Source: Bacillota bacterium
Lineage (GTDB): Bacteria; Bacillota_E; JAJZYS01; JAJYTV01
Length of the DNA stretch: 64,000 nucleotides
NCBI GenBank assembly: GCA_021845645.1
Contig: JAJZVM010000003.1
Coordinates: forward strand, 1 to 64,000
Direction: 5' to 3'
Positions 19,097 through 28,300 of this stretch are shown here, one piece after another. Both the position numbers and the translations under genes were made by a program. The notes under the pieces were generated by a model. It saw only the letters and a list, made by a program, of their open reading frames with translations, made no database searches and was not told the DNA's origin. Within the stretch, counting starts at the first letter, position 1; each line of letters begins with the position of its first letter.

Positions 19097-20204
19097 CGCC
19101 TTTCTCGAGGTGGACCTCAGGCGCCTCGCACTCAACGTGGAACTGCTCTGCAGGGCGGCGGGCGAGCGCAAGCTGATGGCAGTCGTCAAGGCGAACGCCT
19201 ACGGCCACGGCGCCGTGCCGGTGGCGCAAGTCGCCCTGCAGGCAGGGGCGCAGTGGCTGGGCGTCGCGACCCAGTCCGAGGCGGAGGAGATCCGGCATGC
19301 CGGCATCGTCGCGCCCATGCTGATCCTTGGCCACCTGCGTCCTGACGAGTACGAGACGTGCGCCAGGCACAACGTCAGCGTCGCCGTCTCGGACCCGGTC
19401 GCGATCGACCAGGCGAGTCACATCGCGGCGCGGGCGGGCAAGACGCTCGGCGTGCAGCTCAAGCTCGACACCGGCATGGGCCGCATCGGGGCGAGGCCGC
19501 AGGACGCGGTGGAACTGGCGCGCCGCATCGCGGGCAGCGAACACCTGCGCTTCGAGGGCGTCTTCTCGCATCTCTCGTCGGCAGGCCAGGACGACGCCTT
19601 CACGCAGAGGCAGCTGGGCATCTTTCAGGCGGCCCTCGGGCGCCTCGAGAAGGCCTCGCTGCTGCCGCCGTGGAGGCACATCCTCAACTCGGCCGGTACG
19701 CTCGCAGGGTACGAGGCGCCAGGCACGAACCTGGTGCGCACAGGCATCGCCATGTACGGCCTCAACCCCGACGGTGTCAGCGCACCGCCAAAGGGGCTGC
19801 AGCCCGTGATGTCCCTGCACGCGCATGTCAACTTCGTCAAACGCGTGCCGCGGGGCACGCCGGTCGGTTACGGCCAGACCTACGTCGCCGAGCGCGAGGT
19901 GCAGATCGTGACGCTCGGCATCGGCTATGCCGACGGCTACCGGCGCGGCTTCTCAGGCCGCGCCCGCGTCCTGATCGGAGGCATGCACTGGCGCGTCGCC
20001 GGGCGCGTCTCCATGGACCAGACGACGGTGGCGGTCGACAGCGACTTCCCGGTCTCGGTCGGCGACGAAGCCGTGCTGATGGGACGGCAGAAGGACCGGG
20101 AAGTGACGGCGGAGGAGCTTGCAGGCATCATCGGCACGATCAACTACGAGATCGTCACCGGCATGAGTTCGCGCCTGCCCCGGGTCTACCGGCCCCGCAG
20201 CTGA
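19089..20204 (+). CDS. alr: Alanine racemase
   Basis: The 371-residue PLP enzyme has the Schiff-base lysine in AVVKANAYGHGAVP (near 34) and the catalytic tyrosine in IGYADGYRRGF (near 280), plus RVSMDQTTV. It supplies D-alanine for peptidoglycan. The ATG at 19089 has GGGTGG seven bases upstream; an in-frame ATG at 19083 is a possible alternative. Either start lies inside the 3' end of nnrD. Confidence 0.95.
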   Translation: MRSAFLEVDLRRLALNVELLCRAAGERKLMAVVKANAYGHGAVPVAQVALQAGAQWLGVATQSEAEEIRHAGIVAPMLILGHLRPDEYETCARHNVSVAVSDPVAIDQASHIAARAGKTLGVQLKLDTGMGRIGARPQDAVELARRIAGSEHLRFEGVFSHLSSAGQDDAFTQRQLGIFQAALGRLEKASLLPPWRHILNSAGTLAGYEAPGTNLVRTGIAMYGLNPDGVSAPPKGLQPVMSLHAHVNFVKRVPRGTPVGYGQTYVAEREVQIVTLGIGYADGYRRGFSGRARVLIGGMHWRVAGRVSMDQTTVAVDSDFPVSVGDEAVLMGRQKDREVTAEELAGIIGTINYEIVTGMSSRLPRVYRPRS

Positions 20205-20238
20205 CGCGGAATCATAACTCTACCCTAGGATGGTGGCC

Positions 20239-20955
20239 ATGAATCCACTGATCGGCATCACATGCAGCATCGACGAGCAGGCCGACAGGCTGCAGCTCAA
20301 TGCGGCCTACCTCGAAGCGGTCGAGGCCGCCGGCGGCGTTCCGGTCCTGCTGGCCGGCGGCCGGGAGACGGCGCTCGAGGTCATCTCGCGGCTCGACGGG
20401 ATCCTCTTCACGGGCGGCGTCGACCTGGATCCGGCGTACTTCGGCGAAGACCCGCTGCCTGGACTCGGCGAGGTAAGCCCGCGCCGCGACTTGTTCGAGG
20501 TGGAGCTCTGCCGGACGGCGCACCGTCTCGGAGTGCCGTCGCTTGGCATCTGCCGCGGCTGCCAGCTGATGGCGATCGCGCTCGGCGGCGACGTCTACCA
20601 GGACATTCCGAGCCAGCTGCCCAAGGCGTTGCAGCATGCCCAGCGCGGACCCCGCTTCCACAAGAGCCATGGCGTCACGGTGACGCCGGGTTCCCGCCTC
20701 GCCTGGATCGCAGGCCTGGACGGGCTGCGCGTCAACTCGTTCCACCATCAGTCGGTGCGCCGGCTGCCGCAAGGGGCCTCGGTCTGCGCCGTGGCACCCG
20801 ACGGTGTCGTGGAGGCCTTCGAGGACCCAAGCCACCCGTTCTGGCTCGGGGTGCAGTGGCATCCGGAGGGTCTATGGCACGAGGACGAGGTGGCCAGCGC
20901 CCTGTTCCGCTCGCTGGTGGACGCTGCACGGGAGGTCGCATCGCGTGGACGCTGA
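20239..20955 (+). CDS. Gamma-glutamyl-gamma-aminobutyrate hydrolase family protein
   Basis: The 238-residue class-I glutamine-amidotransferase-like hydrolase has the nucleophile elbow LGICRGCQLMAIALGG (Cys near 110), FTGGVDLDPAYFGE, and the histidine-glutamate motif GVQWHPEG. It resembles PuuD, which cleaves gamma-glutamyl amides. I prefer the ATG at 20239 (MNPLIGITC) because AGG lies nine bases upstream, over the in-frame ATG at 20230, which abuts it. It overlaps the asparaginase gene and sits in a run of amide and peptide hydrolases (asparaginase, DppA), suggesting nitrogen scavenging. Exact substrate unknown. Confidence 0.88.
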   Translation: MNPLIGITCSIDEQADRLQLNAAYLEAVEAAGGVPVLLAGGRETALEVISRLDGILFTGGVDLDPAYFGEDPLPGLGEVSPRRDLFEVELCRTAHRLGVPSLGICRGCQLMAIALGGDVYQDIPSQLPKALQHAQRGPRFHKSHGVTVTPGSRLAWIAGLDGLRVNSFHHQSVRRLPQGASVCAVAPDGVVEAFEDPSHPFWLGVQWHPEGLWHEDEVASALFRSLVDAAREVASRGR

Positions 20956-21958
20956 ACTGATGGTGGAGGTCTGGCGCGGCCAGATGGTCGAGAGCCGGCA
21001 TTACGGGCACCTGGCGGTCGCGGACCGGTCGGGAAGGCTCCTCTTCGCGCTTGGGAACCCTGATCAGAGAATCTACCTTCGCTCGTCGGCCAAGCCGTTC
21101 CAGACCATGGCGGTGGTCTTGAGCGGGGCAGCCGACCGCTTCGGCATGACGTCCGCGGACCTCGCGATCGCGACCGCGAGCCACACGGCGGAGGCCGTCC
21201 ACATCCGGCAGGTGGAGCACCTCCTTGACCTCGTCGGCAAGAGCGTCGAGGACCTGCAGTGCGGGGCGCACCCGCCGACCGACCCGCAGGCGCAGGAGGA
21301 GCTGCGCAACCAGGGTATCGCGCCCACGGCGATGCACAACAACTGCTCGGGCAAGCACGCCGCCATGCTTGGGGTGGCGCAGATGCTGGACGGCGACCCG
21401 AGTCGCTACCTGGACCCCGAAGCACCGGGCCAGCGGCTCGTCCGCAGCATCGTCGCGGAGATGTGCTCCGTGCCGGAGGACGAGATCGCGGTCGGCATCG
21501 ACGGATGCAGCGCACCGGTCTTCGGCCTACCGCTTCGCGCCATGGCCGTCGGCTACGCCCGGCTCGCCGATCCCTCGGGCCTGAGGCCCGAGCTACGAGC
21601 TGCGGCCAGCCGCGTACGCGATGCCATGATGGAGCACCCGTACCTGATCGCGGGGCGCGGCCGCGTCGGCGTCGACATCATGCAGGCAGGCAGGGGCCGG
21701 CTCGTGGCGAAGACGGGTGCGGAGGCGGTGTTCGGTGTCGGGGACCTGGGGCGCGGCCAGGGCCTCGCGATCAAGCTGGACGACGGCCAGACGCGAGGCG
21801 TCGCGCCGGCACTCGTCGAGAGCCTCGTCCAAGCGGGCTTCCTCGACGAGGTGGCGGCCCAGGAGCTTGCGACGTGGCGCGGCGGCGCGCAGCGGAACTT
21901 CGCGGGGCGTGATGTGGGGCGCGTCGCCACACAGTTCCGCCTCAAGTCGTACGTCTGA
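20945..21958 (+). CDS. L-asparaginase II family protein
   Basis: The 337-residue protein matches the bacterial asparaginase II (AnsA-like, Rhizobium-type) family, with YLRSSAKPFQ (near 38), IATASHTAEAVH (near 74), NNCSGKHAAML (near 133) and GIDGCSAPVFGLPL (near 181). It hydrolyses asparagine to aspartate and ammonia. The GTG at 20945 has GGGAGG nine bases before it and overlaps the upstream hydrolase; an ATG at 20960 is the alternative. Confidence 0.88.
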   Translation: MDAELMVEVWRGQMVESRHYGHLAVADRSGRLLFALGNPDQRIYLRSSAKPFQTMAVVLSGAADRFGMTSADLAIATASHTAEAVHIRQVEHLLDLVGKSVEDLQCGAHPPTDPQAQEELRNQGIAPTAMHNNCSGKHAAMLGVAQMLDGDPSRYLDPEAPGQRLVRSIVAEMCSVPEDEIAVGIDGCSAPVFGLPLRAMAVGYARLADPSGLRPELRAAASRVRDAMMEHPYLIAGRGRVGVDIMQAGRGRLVAKTGAEAVFGVGDLGRGQGLAIKLDDGQTRGVAPALVESLVQAGFLDEVAAQELATWRGGAQRNFAGRDVGRVATQFRLKSYV

Positions 21959-21986
21959 TACCGGAGCAGGGAGGCGGGTCGAGAGG

Positions 21987-22802
21987 ATGCAGGTCTACAT
22001 CTCCGCTGACATGGAGGGAACCGCCGGCGTCACCGGCTGGGTGATGACCAACCCCGGCGAGCACGATTACGAGCTCGCCCGTCGGCTGATGACCGCGGAG
22101 GTCAACGCGGCGATCGAGGGAGCGTTCCTTGGCGGCGCGACGGCGGTCGTCGTCAACGACTCGCACGACGGCATGCGCAACCTGCCGCTCGACGGCGTCG
22201 ACCCGAGGGCCCTCGTCCTCAGCGGGTCACCGAAGGCGGGCAGCATGGTGGAGGGTCTCACCGAGGCCTACGACCTGATGTTCTGCACGGGCTACCATGC
22301 CATGGCGGGGAGTCCCTCGACCCTCGCCCACACCTACAACCTCACGGTGCAGCAGGCGGAGATCTCCGGCCGCAAGGTGGGCGAGCTCGGCCTCAACGCC
22401 TATTGGGCGGGCACGTTCGGCGTGCCCGTGGCCCTGGTGACAGGCGACGACGTGCTCGAGGCGGAGACGGGGGAGCTCTTGCCGTGGGCCCGCTACGCGC
22501 AGGTGAAGGAGGCGCGCGGCCGCTACGCCTCGCTCTCGCGCGGCGCGCAGGCGGCGTGCGCGGCGATCAGGCAGGCGGCCGAGGTGGCGGTGCGTGAACG
22601 CTCTTCGTTGCAGCCGCTCCTCCCGCCCGATCGTCCTGAGATCAAGATCCGCTTCACGAACCCCGGCCAGGCGCAGTCGGCTGCGATCTGCCCCGGGGCC
22701 GAGCGCCTCGATGCTCTTACGGTGCGCTTTGGGCACCACGACTACCGCGAGGTCTATCGCGCCTTCCGCACCATGGTCACGCTGGCGTCCGACCTGCGCT
22801 GA
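21987..22802 (+). CDS. dppA: D-aminopeptidase DppA-like (M55 metallopeptidase)
   Basis: The 271-residue protein has the M55 motif ISADMEGTAGV near residue 5 (Asp and Glu zinc ligands), VVVNDSHDGMRNL near 53 and TGYHAMAG near 102, as in Bacillus subtilis DppA. It releases D-alanine from D-amino-acid peptides and may recycle wall peptides. The ATG follows GAGAGG. No dpp transporter follows in this window; the next gene is a DNA glycosylase four bases on. Confidence 0.92.
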   Translation: MQVYISADMEGTAGVTGWVMTNPGEHDYELARRLMTAEVNAAIEGAFLGGATAVVVNDSHDGMRNLPLDGVDPRALVLSGSPKAGSMVEGLTEAYDLMFCTGYHAMAGSPSTLAHTYNLTVQQAEISGRKVGELGLNAYWAGTFGVPVALVTGDDVLEAETGELLPWARYAQVKEARGRYASLSRGAQAACAAIRQAAEVAVRERSSLQPLLPPDRPEIKIRFTNPGQAQSAAICPGAERLDALTVRFGHHDYREVYRAFRTMVTLASDLR

Positions 22803-22805
22803 GCC

Positions 22806-23426
22806 ATGCCGGACCTCGACGCGATCCGAGCGCATGCCGCGTCCTGCACCCTCTGCCCGCTGCACGAGACGCGCACCCAGGTGGTCTTTGGCCGCGGCAA
22901 CCCCGACGCGTCCATCGTCCTCGTCGGCGAGGGACCGGGGCGCGACGAGGACCTGCAGGGCAGTCCCTTCGTCGGCACTGCGGGGCAGCTGCTCGACAAG
23001 ATCCTCCTGGCTGTCGGCCTCGGCGAGGACGAGGTCTTCATCACGAACACCGTGCTCTGCCGGCCGCCGGGCAACCGGGTGCCGCTTCCCCCCGAGATGG
23101 AGGCCTGCCGCGTCCACCGCGAGGCCATCTTGCGGGCGATCGACCCGCCGATCGTCGTGCTGCTCGGCGCGACGGCACTGAAGGCGGTCTTCGGGCCGAA
23201 GGCGGGCATCACGGCGATGCGGGGCCAGCGCCTGGAACAGGACGGCCGCGCCTACTATCCGACCTTCCACCCGGCCGCCCTCTTGCGCGACCCGAGCCGC
23301 AAACGCCCGGTCTGGCGAGACTTCCAGCGGATCGTGGCGGATTATAGGCTCATTCAGGTGGCATCTGCGCAAGGTGACGCCACAGGCTCGCCATCGCCTG
23401 GGCCTGACGGCGAGGAGAGTCGCTGA
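22806..23426 (+). CDS. Uracil-DNA glycosylase, type 4 (FeS)
   Basis: The 206-residue enzyme has the UDG-4 core: GEGPGRDEDLQGSPFVG (about 41-57), TNTVLCRPPGNRVP and YPTFHPAALLRDP. Four cysteines, C-x2-C at 14/17 and two more near 85-102, would hold the 4Fe-4S cluster. It removes uracil from deaminated DNA. Type 4 enzymes are typical of thermophiles and high-GC Gram-positives. The last 25 residues look unconserved and overlap the 3' end of the convergent gene. Confidence 0.93.
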   Translation: MPDLDAIRAHAASCTLCPLHETRTQVVFGRGNPDASIVLVGEGPGRDEDLQGSPFVGTAGQLLDKILLAVGLGEDEVFITNTVLCRPPGNRVPLPPEMEACRVHREAILRAIDPPIVVLLGATALKAVFGPKAGITAMRGQRLEQDGRAYYPTFHPAALLRDPSRKRPVWRDFQRIVADYRLIQVASAQGDATGSPSPGPDGEESR

Positions 23427-24150
23427 GCACGACGAGACGCTCGTGCCTGGGCAGATCCAAGGGCCGGTAAGCGGCAAGCGCGGTGGCCTCTCGGAGCGCA
23501 AGCGTCGCAAGCAGCGCCTGGCGGTCGTCGTCCCCGAGATCCGACACGACGACGAGGACTGCGTCCTGGCGAAGGAGGGGCAGGTGGGGGGTGAGTGGGC
23601 GGTCGGCGGCCCATACGACGGCCCGGGCCTGGGCGAGGAGATTGCCGGCGCCTTGCCAGCGTACCGGCCGCAAGGCCTTCGGCGCATGGTCCGAGATCAG
23701 GGTGCAGCGGACCTTCGCGCCCTTGGCCAGGGACTGCAGAGCCCTGCCGACGCGGCCGCCGCCCGCGACCGCCAAAAAGCCCTGGCCGACCGCTTCGCGC
23801 AGGGCATGCAGGCGCAGGGGCCGCGGACTCGGTGGCAATGGGCCTTCGGCCAGGAGCCCTCCCAGCGTCTCCAGTGCCCGTGCGGCGACGCCGCGCTGAC
23901 CGCCCGCCGCGGCGCCGACGAGCGGCCCTGGCGGCTGTCGCCAGACGGCGGGTCCGAGGGCGTAGAGGGGCGGCAGCGGCTGCGGGTCGCCCTTTGGCAG
24001 GTAGAGGGCGGCCAGCAGCGAAGGCTGCGCCGCAAGGATCTGCAAGAGGTCGTCGCCGCTGACAACCTCGATGCCGCCGAGCGCCTGGGGCGGGCGGTGG
24101 CGGGCCAGTAGCGAAGGGTAGATGCCGATCTGTCTCTTTGCAGCTTCCAC
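23350..24150 (-). CDS. Unrecognised protein, distantly DprA-like
   Basis: This gene lies opposite the general direction, in the gap between the glycosylase and thiL. The likely GTG start at 24150 gives MEAAKRQIGIYPSLLARH and 266 residues; the frame runs on upstream under thiL without a family match. A middle block (FLAVAGGGRVGRALQSLAKG, later NLLAQARAVVWAADRP and AVLVVVSDLGDDD) reads like a Rossmann-type fold. Its order loosely recalls the DprA/Smf DNA-uptake protein, but the DprA SGxA-type motif is absent. I cannot assign a function. The protein-like composition and the fit to the gap support it being real. Confidence 0.5.
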   Translation of the reverse strand: MEAAKRQIGIYPSLLARHRPPQALGGIEVVSGDDLLQILAAQPSLLAALYLPKGDPQPLPPLYALGPAVWRQPPGPLVGAAAGGQRGVAARALETLGGLLAEGPLPPSPRPLRLHALREAVGQGFLAVAGGGRVGRALQSLAKGAKVRCTLISDHAPKALRPVRWQGAGNLLAQARAVVWAADRPLTPHLPLLRQDAVLVVVSDLGDDDRQALLATLALREATALAAYRPLDLPRHERLVVLSDSPRRQAQAMASLWRHLAQMPPE

Positions 24151-24201
24151 GACTACCAGAGTTGGCGCCCTGCGGCGGAAAACCTTTCGGGGGGGCAGCG
24201 G

Positions 24202-25152
24202 ATGCGGCTTCGCGACGTGGGAGAGTGGGGCTTCATCGAACGCCTGCGGCAGTTCGCGGGGCTCGAGGGACTCGGTCTTCGGGACGACTGTGCGCTCCTG
24301 CAGCCGATGGCGCCCGAGATGCTCGTGAGCACCGATACGATGGTGGCGGGCGTGCATTTCGATGAGACATTCATGACGTGGCGTGACATCGGTTTCCGCG
24401 CCCTGGCCGGCGCCCTCTCGGACCTCGCGGCGAGCGGCGCGTCCGGCAGCGCGCGCTACACGGTGGCGATCGGCCTGCCCAGGGACTTCGAGCTCGAGGA
24501 CGCGCTCGACATCTACCGCGGCATGGAGGCGTGCGCGAAGGACTGCGACGCGCAGCTGGCGGGCGGGGACACCGTCTCGTCGCCTACGGCCTTCATCACG
24601 GTCAGCGTCTTCGCGCCTACCAGGAGAGCGCTCCTGCGCTCGGGAGCCGCCGTCGGCGATCGCGTCTACTGCTCGGGCACCCTTGGCGCGTCGGCGAGGG
24701 GGCTCGAACTCGTGCGGCTCGGCCAGGAGGGACCCGAGCGCGAGCGGTTCCTGCGCCCCTTGCCCCGCATGGAGCTTGGACGCCTGCTCTCCAAGCTCGG
24801 TGCCACGGCCTGCGTCGACGTCTCGGATGGGCTCTACCCGGAGATCAAGGCGATCGCTGACGCTTCGGGCGTGGGCATCGAGGTGGAGGAGGAGGCGCTG
24901 CCGCTCGTCGGCGAGATTCCCAGGAGCCTTGCGCTGCGCTACGCTTATGGCGGCGGCGAGGACTACGAGCTCGTGTTCACGGGCCCGGACGACCTCCTCG
25001 AGCGCATCGCGGGACAACCTGGGAAGATCCCTCCCTGCACGGCGATCGGCCGGGTCCGCGACGCCACGACCGGTCTCGCCGCGCGGCGCGGCCAGGTTCT
25101 CGAGGCGCTCACCGCAAGTGGCTACAGCCATTTCAGCGAGGGCGAGGGATGA
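24202..25152 (+). CDS. thiL: Thiamine-monophosphate kinase
   Basis: The 316-residue protein has the ThiL motifs GLRDDCALL (near 28), STDTMVAGVHFD (near 44), GGDTVSSP (near 120) and ISVDV-type CVDVSDGLYPEI (near 210), plus GGGEDYELVF (near 250). It phosphorylates thiamine phosphate to the pyrophosphate cofactor, which MenD also needs. It is followed directly by tsaE (ATGA overlap), a frequent gene order in Gram-positives. Confidence 0.95.
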   Translation: MRLRDVGEWGFIERLRQFAGLEGLGLRDDCALLQPMAPEMLVSTDTMVAGVHFDETFMTWRDIGFRALAGALSDLAASGASGSARYTVAIGLPRDFELEDALDIYRGMEACAKDCDAQLAGGDTVSSPTAFITVSVFAPTRRALLRSGAAVGDRVYCSGTLGASARGLELVRLGQEGPERERFLRPLPRMELGRLLSKLGATACVDVSDGLYPEIKAIADASGVGIEVEEEALPLVGEIPRSLALRYAYGGGEDYELVFTGPDDLLERIAGQPGKIPPCTAIGRVRDATTGLAARRGQVLEALTASGYSHFSEGEG

Positions 25153-25598
25153 GGCTGATCGAGCTCGCGGGATCCGACGCCACGCGCGCGCTGGGCCGGG
25201 CCCTGGCGGACGCCGTGGAAGGCGGACTCTGCATTCTCCTGCGGGGCGATCTCGGCGCCGGCAAGACGACCCTCTGCCAGGGCTTCATCGAGGCCCGCAC
25301 CGGCATCGCCTATGCCTCGAGCCCGACGTTCACCCTGCTTCAGGCCTACCCGGGGGGGCTCTACCACTTGGATCTTTACCGCCTCGCGCAGGCGGACCTG
25401 AGGGAATTCGACCTCGAGGACATCCTGGCGCCCGATGCGGTGCTGCTCGTCGAATGGCCCGAGCGGGCCGAAGAGGGCTGGCCTGCGGATAGGCTCGAGA
25501 TACGCCTCGCTGGCGAGGGGGAGCATCGGCAGGCGGCGGTGGAGGCGTACGGGCAGGCGGCCGAAGGGGTGCTCCGCCGCCTGAGGTGGCCGGCGTGA
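25149..25598 (+). CDS. tsaE: tRNA t6A synthesis ATPase TsaE
   Basis: The 149-residue P-loop protein has GDLGAGKTTLCQGF (Walker A), SSPTFTLLQAY, LYHLDLYRL and a Walker-B-like VLLVEWPER. TsaE works with TsaB and TsaD to make threonylcarbamoyladenosine at position 37 of ANN-decoding tRNAs. It overlaps thiL by four bases and tsaB by four. Confidence 0.95.
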   Translation: MRLIELAGSDATRALGRALADAVEGGLCILLRGDLGAGKTTLCQGFIEARTGIAYASSPTFTLLQAYPGGLYHLDLYRLAQADLREFDLEDILAPDAVLLVEWPERAEEGWPADRLEIRLAGEGEHRQAAVEAYGQAAEGVLRRLRWPA

Positions 25599-26281
25599 CG
25601 AGCCATTGGCTGTGCATCGAGACCACCGGCGACATTCTTGGCGTCGCTGTGCTCGGCGTGGATGGCGCGCTGCTGGCGGACCTCGAGCAGGCGGCGCCCC
25701 GCCTGCATTCCGCCCGCCTCGTGCCTGCCGTCGCCGAGGTCCTGAGGCTGGCGGGGCTCACGCCGGCGGCCATCGGCCAGATCGCCGTCGACCGCGGCCC
25801 CGGCTCCTACACCGGGATCCGCATCGGCCTGGCGGCGGCGGGGGCCATGGGCGAAGCGCTCGGCATCCCGGTCTACGGCGTGCCGGGCCTTTGGGCGAGC
25901 GCCGCGAGCCGCAGCATGGACGGCCTCTACGCGCCGGTGCTGGATGCCAGGCGCGAGGACGCGTTCTGCGCACTCTACGAGGTGCAGGGCGGGCGGCTGC
26001 CCGAGGAGCGCATCGCCCCTGCCATGCGCCCGCTTGCGGCGTTTCTCGAGGAGTGCGGGTCGTTCGGGCGCCCTGTGGAAGTGATGGGCGACGCCGTCCG
26101 GCGCCAGAGCGCCTTGCTGCGGGCGTCGCCGTTCGTGCGCATGGGGCCGGACGAGATGGGAGCGGCAAGACTTGGCCTGTTCGCGATGCGAGCTCGGGAG
26201 GAGGCACTCGACGATGCGCTGTCCACCGCTGCGCTTTACCTTCGGCCGCCGGCCGCCGCAGCCAGAAAGCTCGATGGATGA
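25595..26281 (+). CDS. tsaB: tRNA t6A synthesis protein TsaB
   Basis: The 228-residue ASKHA-fold protein has CIETTGD near the start, HSARLVPAVAEVL and the RGPGSYTGIRIGL motif (near 62), all typical of TsaB (YeaZ). It is the scaffold partner of TsaD. I chose the GTG that overlaps the tsaE stop (GTGA), preceded by GGTGG; an in-frame GTG nine bases upstream is possible. It overlaps rimI by eight bases. Confidence 0.93.
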   Translation: MTSHWLCIETTGDILGVAVLGVDGALLADLEQAAPRLHSARLVPAVAEVLRLAGLTPAAIGQIAVDRGPGSYTGIRIGLAAAGAMGEALGIPVYGVPGLWASAASRSMDGLYAPVLDARREDAFCALYEVQGGRLPEERIAPAMRPLAAFLEECGSFGRPVEVMGDAVRRQSALLRASPFVRMGPDEMGAARLGLFAMRAREEALDDALSTAALYLRPPAAAARKLDG

Positions 26282-26744
26282 ACCGGCACGGATCGAGGAG
26301 ATGCAGCTCGGCGATATCGACCAAGTGCTCGTCATCGAGCGTCGCTCCTACCCGACGCCCTGGTCGCGTCGCGCCTTCGTCTCGGAGCTGACCGAGAACG
26401 CCTACGCGCATTACCTCGTGGCGCGCATAGGCCAGAGAGTGGTCGGCTACATCGGCATGTGGTTCGTGATCGACGAAGGGCATATCACGAACGTCGCCGT
26501 GCATCCGGATGTTCGCGGCAAGGGCGTCGGGCGGCAGCTGATGCTGGCGGAGATGGATCTCGCGCGGTTGCAGGGCGGCGTCAGGGTCACCCTCGAGGTG
26601 CGGGTCTCGAACACGGTGGCGCAGCACCTCTACAGCTCGCTCGGATTCCACACGGTCGGGATCAGGCGCGGCTATTACACCGACAATGGCGAGGACGCCT
26701 ACATCATGGTCTGGGGCGAGATGCCGGGGGAGGGCCGCCATTGA
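26274..26744 (+). CDS. rimI: Ribosomal-protein-alanine N-acetyltransferase
   Basis: The 156-residue GNAT protein has the acetyl-CoA loop VHPDVRGKGVGRQLM (near 76) and the C-terminal YSSLGFHTVGIRRGYYTDNGEDAYIM, matching RimI. It acetylates the N-terminal alanine of ribosomal protein S18 and in many Gram-positives sits among the tsa genes, as here. It overlaps tsaB and, by four bases, tsaD. Confidence 0.93.
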   Translation: MDEPARIEEMQLGDIDQVLVIERRSYPTPWSRRAFVSELTENAYAHYLVARIGQRVVGYIGMWFVIDEGHITNVAVHPDVRGKGVGRQLMLAEMDLARLQGGVRVTLEVRVSNTVAQHLYSSLGFHTVGIRRGYYTDNGEDAYIMVWGEMPGEGRH

Positions 26745-27739
26745 ACGATCTCCTCTGCCTTGGCGTCGAGACGAGCTGCGACGAGACGGCCGCAGCCGTG
26801 CTGCGCCAGGACGGCAGGCTCCTGGGGTCTGTGGTGGCGAGCCAGATCGACCTGCATGAAGCGTTCGGCGGTGTCGTGCCGGAGGTTGCGGCGCGCCGCC
26901 ACCTCGAGCGCATCGGTCCCGTGGTGCAGGAGGCGCTCGCGGAGGCGGGCAGCCGGTACCGGGATCTCGGTCTCGTCGCCGTGACGCGCGGACCGGGATT
27001 GGCCGGCGCACTGATGGTCGGGCTCTCGTGGGCGAAGGCGTTCGCCTTCGCGCGCGACCTGCCGCTCGTCGGCGTGAACCACGTCGTCGCGCATGCCCAC
27101 GCCGCCTACCTCGAGGCCGAGCCGGCCTACCCGGACCTTGCGCTCGTGGCGTCGGGCGGCCACACGGACCTCCTGCTGCTCGAGGGCCCCACAGAGGTGC
27201 AGGTGCTGGGCCGGTCGCGGGATGACGCGGCCGGCGAGGCGTTCGACAAGGTGGCGCGCACGCTCGGACTCGGTTACCCCGGCGGTCCGGCGATCGAAAG
27301 TCTCGCCAGGGAAGGGGATCCCGCGAAGGCTCCGCTACCGCGCGTGGGCATGTTCCCCGGCAGCCTGGACTTCAGCTTTTCGGGCCTCAAGACGGCGGCA
27401 CAGTCCCTGCGGCGCCAGGGGCTAGCCGCTGGCGACATCGCCGCCGCCTTTCAAGCGGCCGTCTTCGAACAGCTTTGGGAGCGCGCGTCGCTCGCCCTGC
27501 GGCAGACCGGCTGCAGGCGACTCATCTTCTCGGGCGGCGTCTCGGCGAACGGCTATCTCCGGCAACGCTTCGCCCATGCGCTGGCACGCGAAGGGCTTGG
27601 GCTTCTGGTGCCGCCCATGCGGCATACGACGGACAACGCCGCGATGATCGCGCGCCTCGGTCTCTCGATGTACGAGGCGGGGCACCGCTCGCCATGGGAC
27701 ATGGGGGCTGAGCCCGTCATCCACCCGTTCAAGCCTTGA
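26741..27739 (+). CDS. tsaD: tRNA N6-threonylcarbamoyladenosine transferase
   Basis: The 332-residue catalytic subunit has GVETSCDETAAAVL (near 8), the metal-binding histidines in NHVVAHAHAAYLE (near 110), SGGHTDLLL (near 135) and FSGGVSANGYLRQRF (near 265). The TTG at 26741 overlaps the rimI stop (TTGA). It completes the t6A set with tsaE and tsaB; the carbamoyl donor enzyme TsaC is not in the window. Confidence 0.96.
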   Translation: MNDLLCLGVETSCDETAAAVLRQDGRLLGSVVASQIDLHEAFGGVVPEVAARRHLERIGPVVQEALAEAGSRYRDLGLVAVTRGPGLAGALMVGLSWAKAFAFARDLPLVGVNHVVAHAHAAYLEAEPAYPDLALVASGGHTDLLLLEGPTEVQVLGRSRDDAAGEAFDKVARTLGLGYPGGPAIESLAREGDPAKAPLPRVGMFPGSLDFSFSGLKTAAQSLRRQGLAAGDIAAAFQAAVFEQLWERASLALRQTGCRRLIFSGGVSANGYLRQRFAHALAREGLGLLVPPMRHTTDNAAMIARLGLSMYEAGHRSPWDMGAEPVIHPFKP

Positions 27740-27752
27740 AGGAGGGAATCCC

Positions 27753-28292
27753 ATGGTGCACGAGAGCCCTGCCGGCAGACCGAAGGTGGCGGCCGACGTC
27801 TTCATCGCCCCGTCGGCGGACGTCGTCGGCGATGTCACGATCGGCGAGGGGGCGTCCGTCTGGTACGGCGCCGTCCTGCGCGGCGATGCCGAGCGGATCG
27901 AGATCGGCGCCGGCACGAACCTGCAGGATGGCGCGATCGCCCATGCGGATCCCGGCTTTCCGCTCAGCATCGGCAGGAATGTCACCGTGGGGCACCGGGC
28001 CATCGTGCACGGCGCACGTATCGAGGACGGGGCCCTGATCGGCATGGCCGCGGTGGTGCTCAACGGAGCGAAGGTCGGTGCGGGAGCACTTCTCGCGGCG
28101 GGTGCGCTCCTGCCCGAGGGCAGGGAGGTGCCGGCAGGCATGCTGGCGGCGGGGGCGCCGGCGCGGGTCGTCAGGCCGCTCAGGCCCGAGGAGGCGGAAT
28201 GGCTCGCCCGCTCCGCGGAGCACTACCGCGAGCTCGCGGCGGCCTACCGCCGTTTGTCTCGGCAAGAGCCTGGCGACGATAGTCCGAGCTAG
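27753..28292 (+). CDS. Gamma-carbonic-anhydrase-like hexapeptide protein
   Basis: The 179-residue left-handed beta-helix protein has hexapeptide repeats from about residue 12 and three zinc-ligand histidines in IAHADPG, VTVGHRAIVHG, as in the gamma-CA/YrdA/PaaY family. Such trimers bind zinc or iron; some hydrate CO2 and others are inactive. The ATG follows AAGGAGG. It lies 13 bases after tsaD and is probably in the same transcript. Confidence 0.88.
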   Translation: MVHESPAGRPKVAADVFIAPSADVVGDVTIGEGASVWYGAVLRGDAERIEIGAGTNLQDGAIAHADPGFPLSIGRNVTVGHRAIVHGARIEDGALIGMAAVVLNGAKVGAGALLAAGALLPEGREVPAGMLAAGAPARVVRPLRPEEAEWLARSAEHYRELAAAYRRLSRQEPGDDSPS

Positions 28293-28300
28293 GAACTCTT

